Below are positions 56,031 through 64,000 of a stretch of 64,000 nucleotides of DNA, piece after piece (the stretch's first letter is position 1; each line of letters begins with the position of its first letter). Below the pieces are notes generated by a model. That model saw only the letters and a list, made by a program, of their open reading frames with translations. It searched no databases and was not told the DNA's origin. Source of the DNA: Hysterangium stoloniferum (taxonomy: Eukaryota > Basidiomycota > Agaricomycetes > Hysterangiales > Hysterangiaceae); NCBI GenBank assembly GCA_015178975.1, contig WHVD01000014.1, forward strand, positions 310,001 through 374,000. The letters are read 5' to 3'. A program made the position numbers and the translations under genes.

Positions 56031-57730
56031 ATCACTCATCCATCCTATTCATATCTCCGTTTTCATCGTCCGCATACTGCTCCACAGACTGCCATGCTGC
56101 ACATTTGCAGGGGACAGCGCAAGCGTGGTCCCCAGGCCCGACGGGTGCTGGTACGACTGGCGCGTCATCGACGTGTGCGGGTGATGCGAGCCAGTATACG
56201 ACGTGTGGTGCGAGTCGCACGCCTCCCCGCGAGAAATGGCCCGGCCCCACCTCTGCGCCCGATCCGCCCCCCACCGCACCGCTCGAGCTGGTCGTGGTGG
56301 TGCTCGGTGAGCCCCCAGGGCCCTGCGGGAAAAACGGCGCCGTCAGCGTCCCAAGCCCCAGCGTGCCGCCCCCACCCCCTCCGCCGCTGCCGCCCCTACT
56401 CGTGTTCCCCGCACCACTGCCGCTCCCGCTGAGGCTGCCGTATCCGCTCCCGCCGTTCCCCGCAGCGCCGCTACCAAGCCCAGGCGGGAAGCCCCCAAAG
56501 TCCACGCTCGAGCCGGTCTCGTCGGACCAGTTCTGCGCATGGTACGGGGGTGCGCGCCGCCGTGTGCGATCGGGTGCAGCGGCGCGAGGTGCAGCGTGTC
56601 GTAGGGCCTGTTCCCGTGTCCGTGTCCATCACTGCCGCCACCGCCGTGCGGCCCGTGCCCGTGCCCAGGTCCCTGTCCATGGTCGTGTGGCCCATACCCG
56701 TGTCCTTGCGGCCCATGGGGCCGGTGGCCGCCGTGCGTGCGTGTGCCCCAGCTTGGGGAAGGCGGGGTGCCATGTCGTGGTGGGGGGGAAGTGGTCATCG
56801 GGGTGTGGATGGCAGGTCCGTTCAGCGCGGGCACAACATCAGCGTAGTGGCTGCTGCTGGAGTAGTAGGCCATGGCGAGCCCGTAGTGTGAGAGGTATGG
56901 CGAAATACACTCAGGAAATATAGTCGGATGAGCTCTTACTATATTTCCTTTATTATTTCTATTTTCTCTCTTTTATTATATCTATAATTAGTTCGACAAC
57001 CTATGTATGCGGTACATCGACTCTTGTGGGTGCACACATGCCAGACTTATGTATTCTAGCGCCCGTAGTTTAGAACTCAGACACTTTTTACACCGCAACC
57101 ACGACTTACCCAGACACCCGTTAGTGTCCTGTAAGTTGTGATTGGTGTATCGTCTCGACCGTCACAGACGGGCTTTAGCTACTCATTCAAACTGAGTTTC
57201 AAACTGTATCAGTCGAAACTCAATCCTTATCTCAACTCGTGTGGACTACATCCACGCTACTCTATTATTTGACTCTCTAACTACTCTACTTGCACTCGAG
57301 CAGTTGTCCAGAATCGCACTTAACCAGTCGATTCTGCTTATTCGTTCTAGCTATCTACCTTACTTTACATAGCTACTTCTCTCTACTGTATTGAACTAAG
57401 TAGTCAATACGTGTTCGGTCCGTATTAGACTTAGACAGTCAATACATCGTGGTATCGTACTTCAACGGTCGATATTCTTTGTATATAGAACGGTTAGAAC
57501 TTCTACCACTCTTCACACGTAGGGGAGGCGGTAGGGTGTGCCGTCGACGGGGGAGACGCTGCCGTACTCATCGGCGGGGAAGTCGTGCGGCGAGATGAAG
57601 GTGTCGTAGGGCGAGGCATCGGTGTGGCGCATCTTTCAGCTGTTGTTGGGGCGGGGGCGGTAGATGTATCGGGGTACTTGGGGTGGAAGTTTTCCTTCAA
57701 CCTTTTTGGCTTGGTCGAGCTGCTTGCAAC
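56031..57730 (-). pseudogene. Captured HMG-box-like transcription factor gene fragment (left arm)
   Basis: In sense from 57730: KQLDQAKK / LKENFHPKYPD / YIYRPRPNNS (two frames joined by single-base shifts) resembles the third helix and basic tail of a fungal HMG box. RTDASPYDTFISPHDFPADE, then, after the solo LTR, LATAYYSSSSHYADVVPALN, a His/Gly-rich stretch (GPHDHGQGPGHGHGPHGGG) and a Ser/Gly/Thr-rich tail to a stop near 56050 follow. Several frameshifts. A second, shorter copy lies inverted at 58320-58775. DNA binding is inferred; the N-terminal two thirds of an HMG box are absent. Confidence 0.5.
56887..57517 (+). mobile_element. Solo LTR-A2 inside the captured gene, target duplication CGTAG
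   Basis: 631 bp, TGTGAGAGGTATGG to CTCTTCACA, with CGTAG at 56882-56886 and 57518-57522. It splits the gene between PYRLPYG and LATAYYS; the right-arm copy is uninterrupted there. Confidence 0.97.
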
Positions 57731-57900
57731 TTTGTGACACTGTGCGAGTTTTTGTGTTTGTGGCACTGTGCTACTGTTTGCGACACTTTGCAATGTTGTG
57801 TGACACTTTGAGACTTTGTGTGACACTTTGCGACTTTTTGCGACTTTTTGTGACACTCTGTGACTTTGTATGACACTTTGTGACTTTGTGACAGTGTGTT
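57731..57900 (-). repeat. Spacer of GTCACA/GTCGCA subrepeats, left of satellite
   Basis: Inverse of 58241-58325 near the gene (GTTTGCGACACTTTGC, CACTGTGCGAG); a short-period family related to the arm minisatellites. Confidence 0.7.
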
Positions 57901-58240
57901 GCAGAGTGTCACACAATGTTGCAGAGTGTCACACAATGTTGCAGAGTGTCACACAATGTTGCAGAGTGTCACACAATGTTGCAGAGTGTCACACAATGTT
58001 GCAGAGTGTCACACAATGTTGCAGAGTGTCACACAATGTTGCAGAGTGTCACACAATGTTGCAGAGTGTCACACAATGTTGCAGAGTGTCACACAATGTT
58101 GCAGAGTGTCACACAATGTTGCAGAGTGTCACACAATGTTGCAGAGTGTCACACAATGTTGCAGAGTGTCACACAATGTTGCAGAGTGTCACACAATGTT
58201 GCAGAGTGTCACACAATGTTGCAGAGTGTCACACAATGTC
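57901..58240. repeat. 20-bp satellite, 17 identical copies at the palindrome centre
   Basis: Unit GCAGAGTGTCACACAATGTT, 17 copies; only the last base of the last copy differs. It is open in all plus frames because 20 bp gives a 60-bp period without stops, so the long frames here (57870-58772 and others) are artefacts. Confidence 0.98.
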
Positions 58241-58319
58241 GCAAAGTGTCGCAAACAGTAGCACAGTGTCACAAACACAAAAACTCGCACAGTGTCACAA
58301 AGTTGCAAAGTGTTGCAAG

Positions 58320-58775
58320 CAGCTCGACCAAGCCAAAAAAGTTGAAGGAAAACTTCCACTCCAAGTATCCCGATACATCTACCGCCCCCACCCCAACAAC
58401 AGCTGCAAGATGCGCCGCACCGATGCCTCGCCCTACGACACCTTCATCTTGCCACACGACTTCCCCGCCAATGAGTACGGCAGCGTCTCCCCCATCAACG
58501 GCGCACCCTACCGCCTCCCCTATGGGCTCGCCACAGCCTACTACTCCAGCAGCAGCCACTACGCCGATGCCGTGCCCGCGCTGAACGGACCCGCCGTCCA
58601 CACGGACCCCGACGACCACTTCCCCCCCCGCCGCGACATGGCACCCCACCTTCCCCAAGCTGGGGCACACGCATGGTGGCCACCGGCCCCACGGGCCACA
58701 AGGACATGGGTATGGGCCGCACGACCATGGACAGGGACATGGGCATGGGCACGGGCCGCACGGCGGCGGTGACTT
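58320..58775 (+). pseudogene. Captured HMG-box-like gene fragment (right arm, inverted copy)
   Basis: Plus-strand counterpart of 57730-56640 without the LTR: YIYRPHPNNSCKMRRTDAS, then YDTFILPHDFPANEYGSV, LATAYYSSSSHYADAVPALN and the start of the His/Gly-rich stretch. It ends abruptly at GGCGGCGG, followed by arm repeat TGACTTTGTGCG. Frames shift as in the left copy. Confidence 0.6.
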
Positions 58776-60024
58776 TGTGCGACTTTGTGACTTTATGTGA
58801 CACTTTGCAACTTTGCAACTTTTCAAAGAGTCACAAAGAGTAACTAAAAAAGTCGCAAAGAGTCTAAAAGAGTCGCAAAGAATCTAAACGAGTCACAAAA
58901 AGTCACAAAGAGTCTACATGTGTCACAAAGAGTCTATAACAGTCATAACGAGTCTATAAGAGTCACAAAGAGTCTAAAAGAGTTGCAAAAAGTCCAAAAG
59001 AGTTGCAAAAAGTCCAAAAGAGTTGCAAAAAGTCTATCAGAGTCACAAAAAGTCTATCAGAGTCACAAAAAGTCTATCAGAGTCACAAAAAGTCTATCAG
59101 AGTCACAAAAAGTCTATCAGAGTCACAAAAAGTCTATCAGAGTCACAAAAAGTCCAAAAGAGTCGCAAACAGTCTATCAGAGTCCCAAACAGTCGTAAAC
59201 AATCACAAAGAGTCTAGAATAGTCGCAAAAAGTCTAAAAGAGTCGCACTCTAGCTTCCTGAAAACTTGCAAATCACATTGAATATTCCCAAACACTTGCC
59301 AATTGTAATGAATCACACTGTATCTTTTCAAATATTTGTGAATCGCACTGAATCGCACTGTATCCTTTCGAATATTTGCGAATCGTGCTGAATTGCAAAA
59401 CATCGGTTCAGGGTTTCTCACCTTAAAAAACCTCTAAGAAACTCATGGAAAATCATCAATTTCTTCATGATTTCACAAACAGATTTTTTGAATTTCCATA
59501 GTGTTTGTGACCAAGGAAAATTTTGTTGAAATATATAATTATTCAATGATTTTATGTATAATTAAATTGTAAATTTCATCATGGTTTTCCCCTTGACAAA
59601 ACATTAAAAAAACTTTGTCTTGGCTTGAGATTTTTTCAGGCAGAAAACCATAGTTTTCACTGAATTCCCTCAGGGGCAAAATTAAGTAGAAATATGTGGT
59701 TTTCAATTGATTTCTCTAGGCACATTATTACAGTTTTCATAGGATTTTGTTAGGTGGAAAAATCCTAACAAAATACAGGGTTTTCTAAAAGTTTTCTTAT
59801 TCAGAAAATCCATAAAGAATAGGCTATTTCCAACAATATTTCCTCATAATTTCCTGATGCAAATTTTTAGAATTTTCAGATCCAATTTTTGGCCTCAGAA
59901 AAACCTACTAAAACTCAGAATTTTCAAAGAGTTTTTCAATTCACAAAACACTTAGAAAATTTGGCCAAATAACAAGATTTTCTGAAGGTTTTCCAACTCC
60001 AAAAATCTTGGGGTGCCTCCAGTG
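58776..60024 (-). repeat. Right arm of foldback element with 20-bp minisatellite
   Basis: Inverse of the two left-arm parts. At 59030-59150 six copies of AGTCTATCAGAGTCACAAAA stand in tandem, against GACTCTTTTGGACTTTTTGC-type units on the left, so the arrays have been expanded or replaced independently. Confidence 0.9.
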
Positions 60025-60225
60025 CTAGGTGTGACACGTCAGCTATACAGTATGCAGAATATTTTCCCACGCCCTAAGCGCCCTCATACATCAGTTCAAT
60101 ATACCCTATAAAGAATAAGGTGCCCTGTAATGGGAAGGCAATAAAATGGAATAGACAATAGAGCATAATCTGGGGGGTACTAATCTGTGGAATATAAAGT
60201 GTGAATGACTTGTCCCCTTACAGTT
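60025..60225. other. Short unassigned flank of the foldback element
   Basis: No gene; it does not continue the Copia sequence left of 44025. Confidence 0.4.
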
Positions 60226-60349
60226 TCCCATCCACCTGTTTGAAATTGGACAACACGATCTCGCGAGGGTGCAGCCTATAAGCTGAAGCCAAGTCCTACT
60301 GGATATCCCGTGGGTTTCTCCAGAGACCTGCCATGTACATACCCTAACA
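60226..60349 (+). mobile_element. LTR-C terminal fragment
   Basis: Inverse of the first about 125 bp of the solo copy at 21988: GCCAAGTCCTACTGGATATC, GTGGGTTTCTCCAGAGACC, ending CATACCCTAACA. Confidence 0.8.
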
Positions 60350-60378
60350 ATTGTTGTCAGAAGCTCAACTAGAGGTGA

Positions 60379-60870
60379 TGTTAGAGCAACACTAACAAGG
60401 CTACCAAAACACAAAAAGAAAAAAGAGAGGACAAGATAAGGAGTAGGAGAATAGAAGCTCTAATGACTTAAGAATATCACACTTGTATTTAGTGGAAATC
60501 CTAAGAGATTAAAACTGGAGTCTAGTTATGTATGTACATTTTGAAGTATTTATACTAAAGAATAATTAATTAAATAAAGTTTTCACTACTAAACTTTAAT
60601 AAAAACTAATTGAAGGTTTGAAATCTATACTTTGACACATGTATGTCATGTGATTGTTGATGCACAGCCACAAATGGTCTTTTGAGCTGTTGGTGGCTTG
60701 CATGACTATGCATGTGTTGTGACACATGACTCCATGTGTTGTGACACATGACTCCATGTGTTGTGACATGTGACTCCATGTGTGTTGTGACACATGGCTG
60801 CATGCATGTTATTACATGTGATGCTCAGCTGTGAATGGTCTTTTGAGCCATTTGTGGCTTGTGTGACTGC
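60379..60870 (-). mobile_element. LTR-F copy, inverted, with an internal duplication
   Basis: Inverse of 2268-2590 (TGTTAGAGCAACACTAAC start on the plus strand, TATA-like TATAAATACTT). A GGTCTTTTGAGC block occurs twice (60675 and 60838), with CATGTGTTGTGACACATGAC palindromic units between. Confidence 0.55.
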
Positions 60871-60891
60871 ACACATTGTGTGAAGAGTGGA

Positions 60892-61515
60892 GGATAACCC
60901 AAAACTTTAAAAGTTATTTATCCACTAAAGTATATATATTTATATTGTTTGTTGTAAAATTAATATTTAATCAAATTCAGTCTATCAGATGACATTCTGG
61001 AGAATAAGGAAATATTAATATTAATCTTGTCTCTGACAAAAGTTAGTCAAACAAACATATATGGATTATCCTTTTGGGAATAAATTCCACAACAAGGATT
61101 GGTTGGCCAGATAGTTCTGGTTAACTTTCTAAACCAAATAAATTTAAATTATATGAACTACATTTGAAAGTTTGCATAATATACAAGAGAATAATACATC
61201 TCATCCCAAAGATTAAGTCATAACCCAAATAATTTTGGTTAACTATAATGTTTGTGGACATTTTAAAAGTCACAGAGATACTAGAGAATGCATCTCATCC
61301 CAAAGATTAAGTTATAACCCAAATAATTTTGGTTAACCATGACATTTGTGCATATTTTAAAAGAGTATACAAGTTTTAAAGATGAAATTTTGGGGTAATG
61401 AAATATGAACTCCTAGAACATATAGTCATAGCCAAAGGAAATAGTCTCACTTAAAAATACGAGGACTTTTCCATAAATCTTTGTATATTCAATGAAGTGT
61501 GACTATCCTCCAGTC
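60892..61515 (+). mobile_element. Short non-autonomous TIR element, copy 2
   Basis: Colinear with 40554-41170: GGATAACCCAAAAC start, GTGACTATCC near the end. GTGGA occurs at 60887-60891 and 61516-61520 and may be the target duplication. Confidence 0.6.
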
Positions 61516-61615
61516 GTGGAAGTTCTAACCATTCTATATATGAAGAATATCGACCGTTTAGGTACAACACAACAATGTATTGACTGTCTAAGTTCAATGC
61601 AACTGAAAGGAGAAT

Positions 61616-62350
61616 TGTTAAGAACTGAAAACTGACTAATGTTGGTGGCCGACAGGGACCAATCGGAAGGACTTGGCTTCAGCTTATGTGCTGCGCCCTC
61701 GCAAATATCCATAGGGTGTCCTTAAATTTCGGACGGGCGAAGACTGATCCTAAAGAGTTCCTTTCAGCGAGATACCGATCGGGACCGAAGGACAAGTCAA
61801 GTGTTGGGCCAAGGGGTCGGGGCCGGGAGTGAGCGAGCGCACACGAAGGCGGATGAGGGGATTCTTAGTATGAGACTGTTACAGAAATATGAGGGTATTC
61901 TGAGTCGGTATTCTGATTGCCTAGTAACTACAACTATAGTGGGTTCATATACAAGTAACAGGCGTCTAGAAAATACTAACAGGGAGAAAGGCGGAAAAGG
62001 TATTAACAATAAGCTTGACTAGGAACGGGAAGTTTATGATTAGTTCGGAGGCCGATGATAACCGAGAGCGGAATTACGGTAAAAGGAAATAGTTTGAGGA
62101 CTACAAATATAGATAGACATATGTGAAACATAGGATAGAACAGATCAACATAATAAAAGGGACGTATCAAAAGTTTAACCAGACAATACAAGTATTTTTG
62201 ATGTGGGCATAAATGGAGTTTGATCATCGCGAAAGCATACATCAGCTTCGGGGGCCGATGGTTTCCAATGTGGTGACTTGAATAGTAACTTGAATCGTTG
62301 ATAAGTGGCGATAACCTCGGGACCGATAGGGTTGCGACACGGTCGTAACA
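61616..62350 (-). mobile_element. Solo LTR-B, target duplication AGAAT
   Basis: 735 bp, TGTTAAGAACTG to GTCGTAACA on the plus strand, with AGAAT at 61611-61615 and 62351-62355. Confidence 0.95.
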
Positions 62351-62481
62351 AGAATCAACTTTACAGTACAATTCTGAGTGACTGCTCTAATGATTAAGGA
62401 AATAATAAGAGAGTTGAACAAAGCAGAGTAGTGCAGATGTAGTCTGCACAGATTGAGATAACAGTTTGGGTTTCGACTAAT

Positions 62482-63121
62482 TGTAAAGAGTCGCTAGATT
62501 CTACCATTGAATATATGAAGAATATTGACTATACGAGCACAACTAGAAAGTATTGACTGATCTGTACAATACAGTAGCTTACTAGACAGGTAGTACTAGT
62601 AGTGAGACACAATGCACGTCACTAGAGCAACTGTACAGTAGCTCATGATGACTAAGTAAGAGAAATAAGAGTTGACCATTGCAGTACAACTCACAGTAAG
62701 GGTAAAAGAAAGATAGCCTGCGAGAGAATGGATATCTAAGGTAGAGTGATGAAAGCGCTCATCAACAGTAGTGTTGATGAGCACAGCGATTTGAGTGAGG
62801 GACTCGACCTTCATGGTTCAAGTCCAGAAGCTCATAGAGGGTTAGAAAATGCTACCCTTATTGGTAGCTGAGACATTACCCTTGACACCTCTTGCTATTC
62901 GATGTTCTGAGTTGTTACGAGGTGGTGTCTGTTGGGTAAAAAGTGTCTGATTCTTTGGTGCCGAGTGTGCCCATAGGTATACACAAAGCTTTGAACTAAG
63001 AAATAAAGGTATGCTCAAAAGGTATAAAGAATTAAGGAAAGGAAATAAAAAGTAGATAATAATGTACTATAATATGTCTAATATTCAACAGTCCAATCAT
63101 GATATATGCATACCCTTCACA
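62482..63121 (-). mobile_element. Solo LTR-A, target duplication CTAAT
   Basis: 640 bp, TGTAAAGAGTCG to CCCTTCACA on the plus strand, with CTAAT at 62477-62481 and 63122-63126. More diverged from the Gypsy-1 LTRs than these are from each other. Confidence 0.95.
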
Positions 63122-63413
63122 CTAATATAGTTCAAAACAGTGATTGCCTTGATAGTTAAAGCCCATCTGTAACAGTTGAGATGATACCCCAATCACAACT
63201 TGCAGGACACTAAGTGGGTGTCTGGGCAAGTCGTGGTTATGGGGTAAAAAGTGTCTGAGTTTTAACTACAGGCGCTAAAGTACATAGGTCTAGTGTGTAT
63301 GCATCCACAAGAGTCTATGTACCATAGGAGTACATAGATTGTCGAACTAATACATATATGTGTATGATAAAATAGAGAGAAAATAGAAATAATAATTGAA
63401 ATATAGTGTGGTG

Positions 63414-63490
63414 TTGTGACTGGACAACCCACTGGACTCCAGGCACTACCCTATATGCACCCACACCCTACATGCACCAGTTATTGGTTT
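63414..63490 (+). mobile_element. LTR-C start fragment
   Basis: TGTTGTGACTGGACAACCCA, GACTCCAGGCACTA and CACCCTACATGCACCAGTTA match the inverse of the right end of the LTR-C copies. Confidence 0.7.
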
Positions 63491-63561
63491 TGAATCTAAA
63501 TTGGGTATTCAAAGGAGGCAATTTTCTTTTGTGAGAACAACTTTAGATGAATTAATTTTAC

Positions 63562-64000
63562 TCACAACGTCGCCAACATAGTCTGATCCTGGCTACTTCG
63601 ACTTAAAATGGATTCGAGAAAAATGATATCTTCGCCCCTCTTTATTTTGTAGATTTCAATGAGATCACATATCTCTTCTGGATTACGAATGAAAAATTTT
63701 CTCCCTAAATACCGCCCAGCAGCCTCAGTGCTACCACTTATATACGTCACAGGAATGCGACATTCCTTTATCGTTGCCATCACCGCTCCCGCAAACCAGT
63801 AGCAGGACGTCCTGGTAAGGGCGTAGTTCGTCTTGTACTCCAATATAGAGGCGATGATGCGCAAAAAGTCAAGAGCGAGGAAGTGACCGGCGGCGGCTGC
63901 TGGATTAAAGCTGACATACTGCAAAAGCTGAGCCGAGCTTTTTGAATGAATGTGTAAAGATTGCGGTGGTCCAGGGCCGAAATCGTGTCTCTCGCCTCGA
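63562..64000 (-). pseudogene. Paralogue of the 244-residue unknown protein, frameshifted, cut by window edge
   Basis: The minus strand from 64000 gives EARDTI, ALDHRN and FIQK, colinear with residues of about 105-125 of the 10742-11476 protein. A run of five A replaces six A at 63942-63946, shifting the frame. From 63924 the frame is again open (QYVSFNPAAAAGHFLALDFL to SRSSQDQTMLATL). The conserved CYWFAG and GSTEAAGRYLGR stretches are kept. The 5' part lies outside the window. It is a recent pseudogene or carries a sequencing indel. Confidence 0.7.

Larger units (their letters stand above)
44025..60024. mobile_element. Giant foldback TIR element with captured host gene, holding nested insertions
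   Basis: Outer ends are CACTGGAGGCATCCCAAG at 44025 and its inverse CTTGGGGTGCCTCCAGTG ending 60024. The inverted arms run inward for about 1.2 kb. They cover 44025-44610 plus 54869-55350 on the left and 58790-60024 on the right, at about 95 percent identity by eye. A gene fragment is present in both arms in opposite orientation, and the centre is a 20-bp satellite. Removing Gypsy-1 (with one target copy) and the solo LTR leaves about 5.1 kb. The CACTG ends recall CACTA-type elements, but flanking 3-mers (TTT and CTA) do not match and no transposase is present. Confidence 0.75.
60879..63410 (-). mobile_element. LTR-A2 copy, inverted, holding three later insertions
   Basis: Pieces at 60879-60891, 61516-61615, 62356-62481 and 63127-63410 join into one LTR-A2 in reverse orientation (TGTGAAGAGTGG...AGTTCTAACC...CAATCACAACTTGCAGGACAC...GTCGAACTAA). 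The last about 45 bp are missing. The inserts are a TIR element, a solo LTR-B and a solo LTR-A. Confidence 0.8.

Noticed and set aside
55979-56923. Long plus-strand ORFs (314 and 134 codons) and several minus ORFs
   Set aside because: GC-rich DNA without stops on the antisense strand of the captured gene; the minus-strand text matches the right-arm copy.
57901-58240. CRISPR-like array
   Set aside because: Units are directly adjacent and identical with no spacers, and the organism is a fungus.
57870-58772. 300-codon ORF and two overlapping long ORFs over the satellite
   Set aside because: The 20-bp unit repeats every 60 bp in all frames and contains no stop, so long frames are automatic. Protein text is HNVAECHTMLQSVTQCCRVS repeated.
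62790-62840. tRNA-like GGTTCAAGTCC motif
   Set aside because: Lies inside the solo LTR-A and is matched by the LTR text GGTTCGAGTTC in other copies; no cloverleaf.

Overview
The window looks like repeat-rich chromosomal DNA of a basidiomycete fungus, most likely an agaricomycete. The evidence is a seven-exon DUF6533-type membrane protein gene with introns of 46-116 bp, an Mtf2-like gene, and stacks of Ty3/Gypsy and Ty1/Copia elements typical of these genomes. Host genes are few and mostly broken: the DUF6533 gene (3379-4863, minus), the Mtf2-like gene (7150-8404, plus), an intact 244-residue unknown protein (10742-11476, minus) and a frameshifted paralogue of it at the right edge (63562-64000, minus). 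Almost everything else is transposable-element DNA.

Layout. 1-5000: tRNA-like sequence, one LTR-B copy, Copia remnants, the DUF6533 gene. 5000-12000: a 34-bp minisatellite, low-complexity DNA, the Mtf2-like gene and the unknown gene. 12000-19783: an LTR-E-like end, then Gypsy-2, truncated at its 5' end and lacking reverse transcriptase. 19784-26240: the 3' half of Gypsy-4 (minus strand) with a MITE and a solo LTR-C inside it, then LTR-B and a Helitron fragment. 26241-30789: LTR-E, a proline-rich exon and exon-like modules split by a solo LTR-B. 30790-38662: full-length Gypsy-3 (minus), target-site duplication CAGCC. 38663-44024: LTR-C carrying a 304-bp solo LTR, a TIR element, a LINE tail and a Copia pol fragment. 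44025-60024: a large foldback element about 5.1 kb long without its insertions, with long inverted arms, a 20-bp satellite at its centre and a captured HMG-box-like gene fragment. It is inflated by full-length Gypsy-1 (44611-54863, duplication GTTTC) and a solo LTR (56887-57517, duplication CGTAG). 60025-63490: an LTR stack holding three further insertions.

Most novel. (1) Gypsy-3 and Gypsy-4 carry, antisense to pol and next to the 3' LTR, a gene with two short introns at matching phase-0 positions; its product has a CX2CX6CX9-10CX2CX6C cluster, the spacing of fungal Zn(II)2Cys6 domains. (2) Gypsy-1 and Gypsy-2 share an extra ORF of roughly 800 codons between integrase and 3' LTR. (3) The 16-kb foldback element carries an inverted duplication of a host gene fragment. 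Several perfect 5-bp target-site duplications were read directly and allow the insertions to be ordered.

LTR family names are local. LTR-A and A2 belong to Gypsy-1 and Gypsy-2, LTR-B to Gypsy-4, LTR-C to Gypsy-3; LTR-D, E and F are others. Family assignments of proteins come from motif recognition only; no database search was run.
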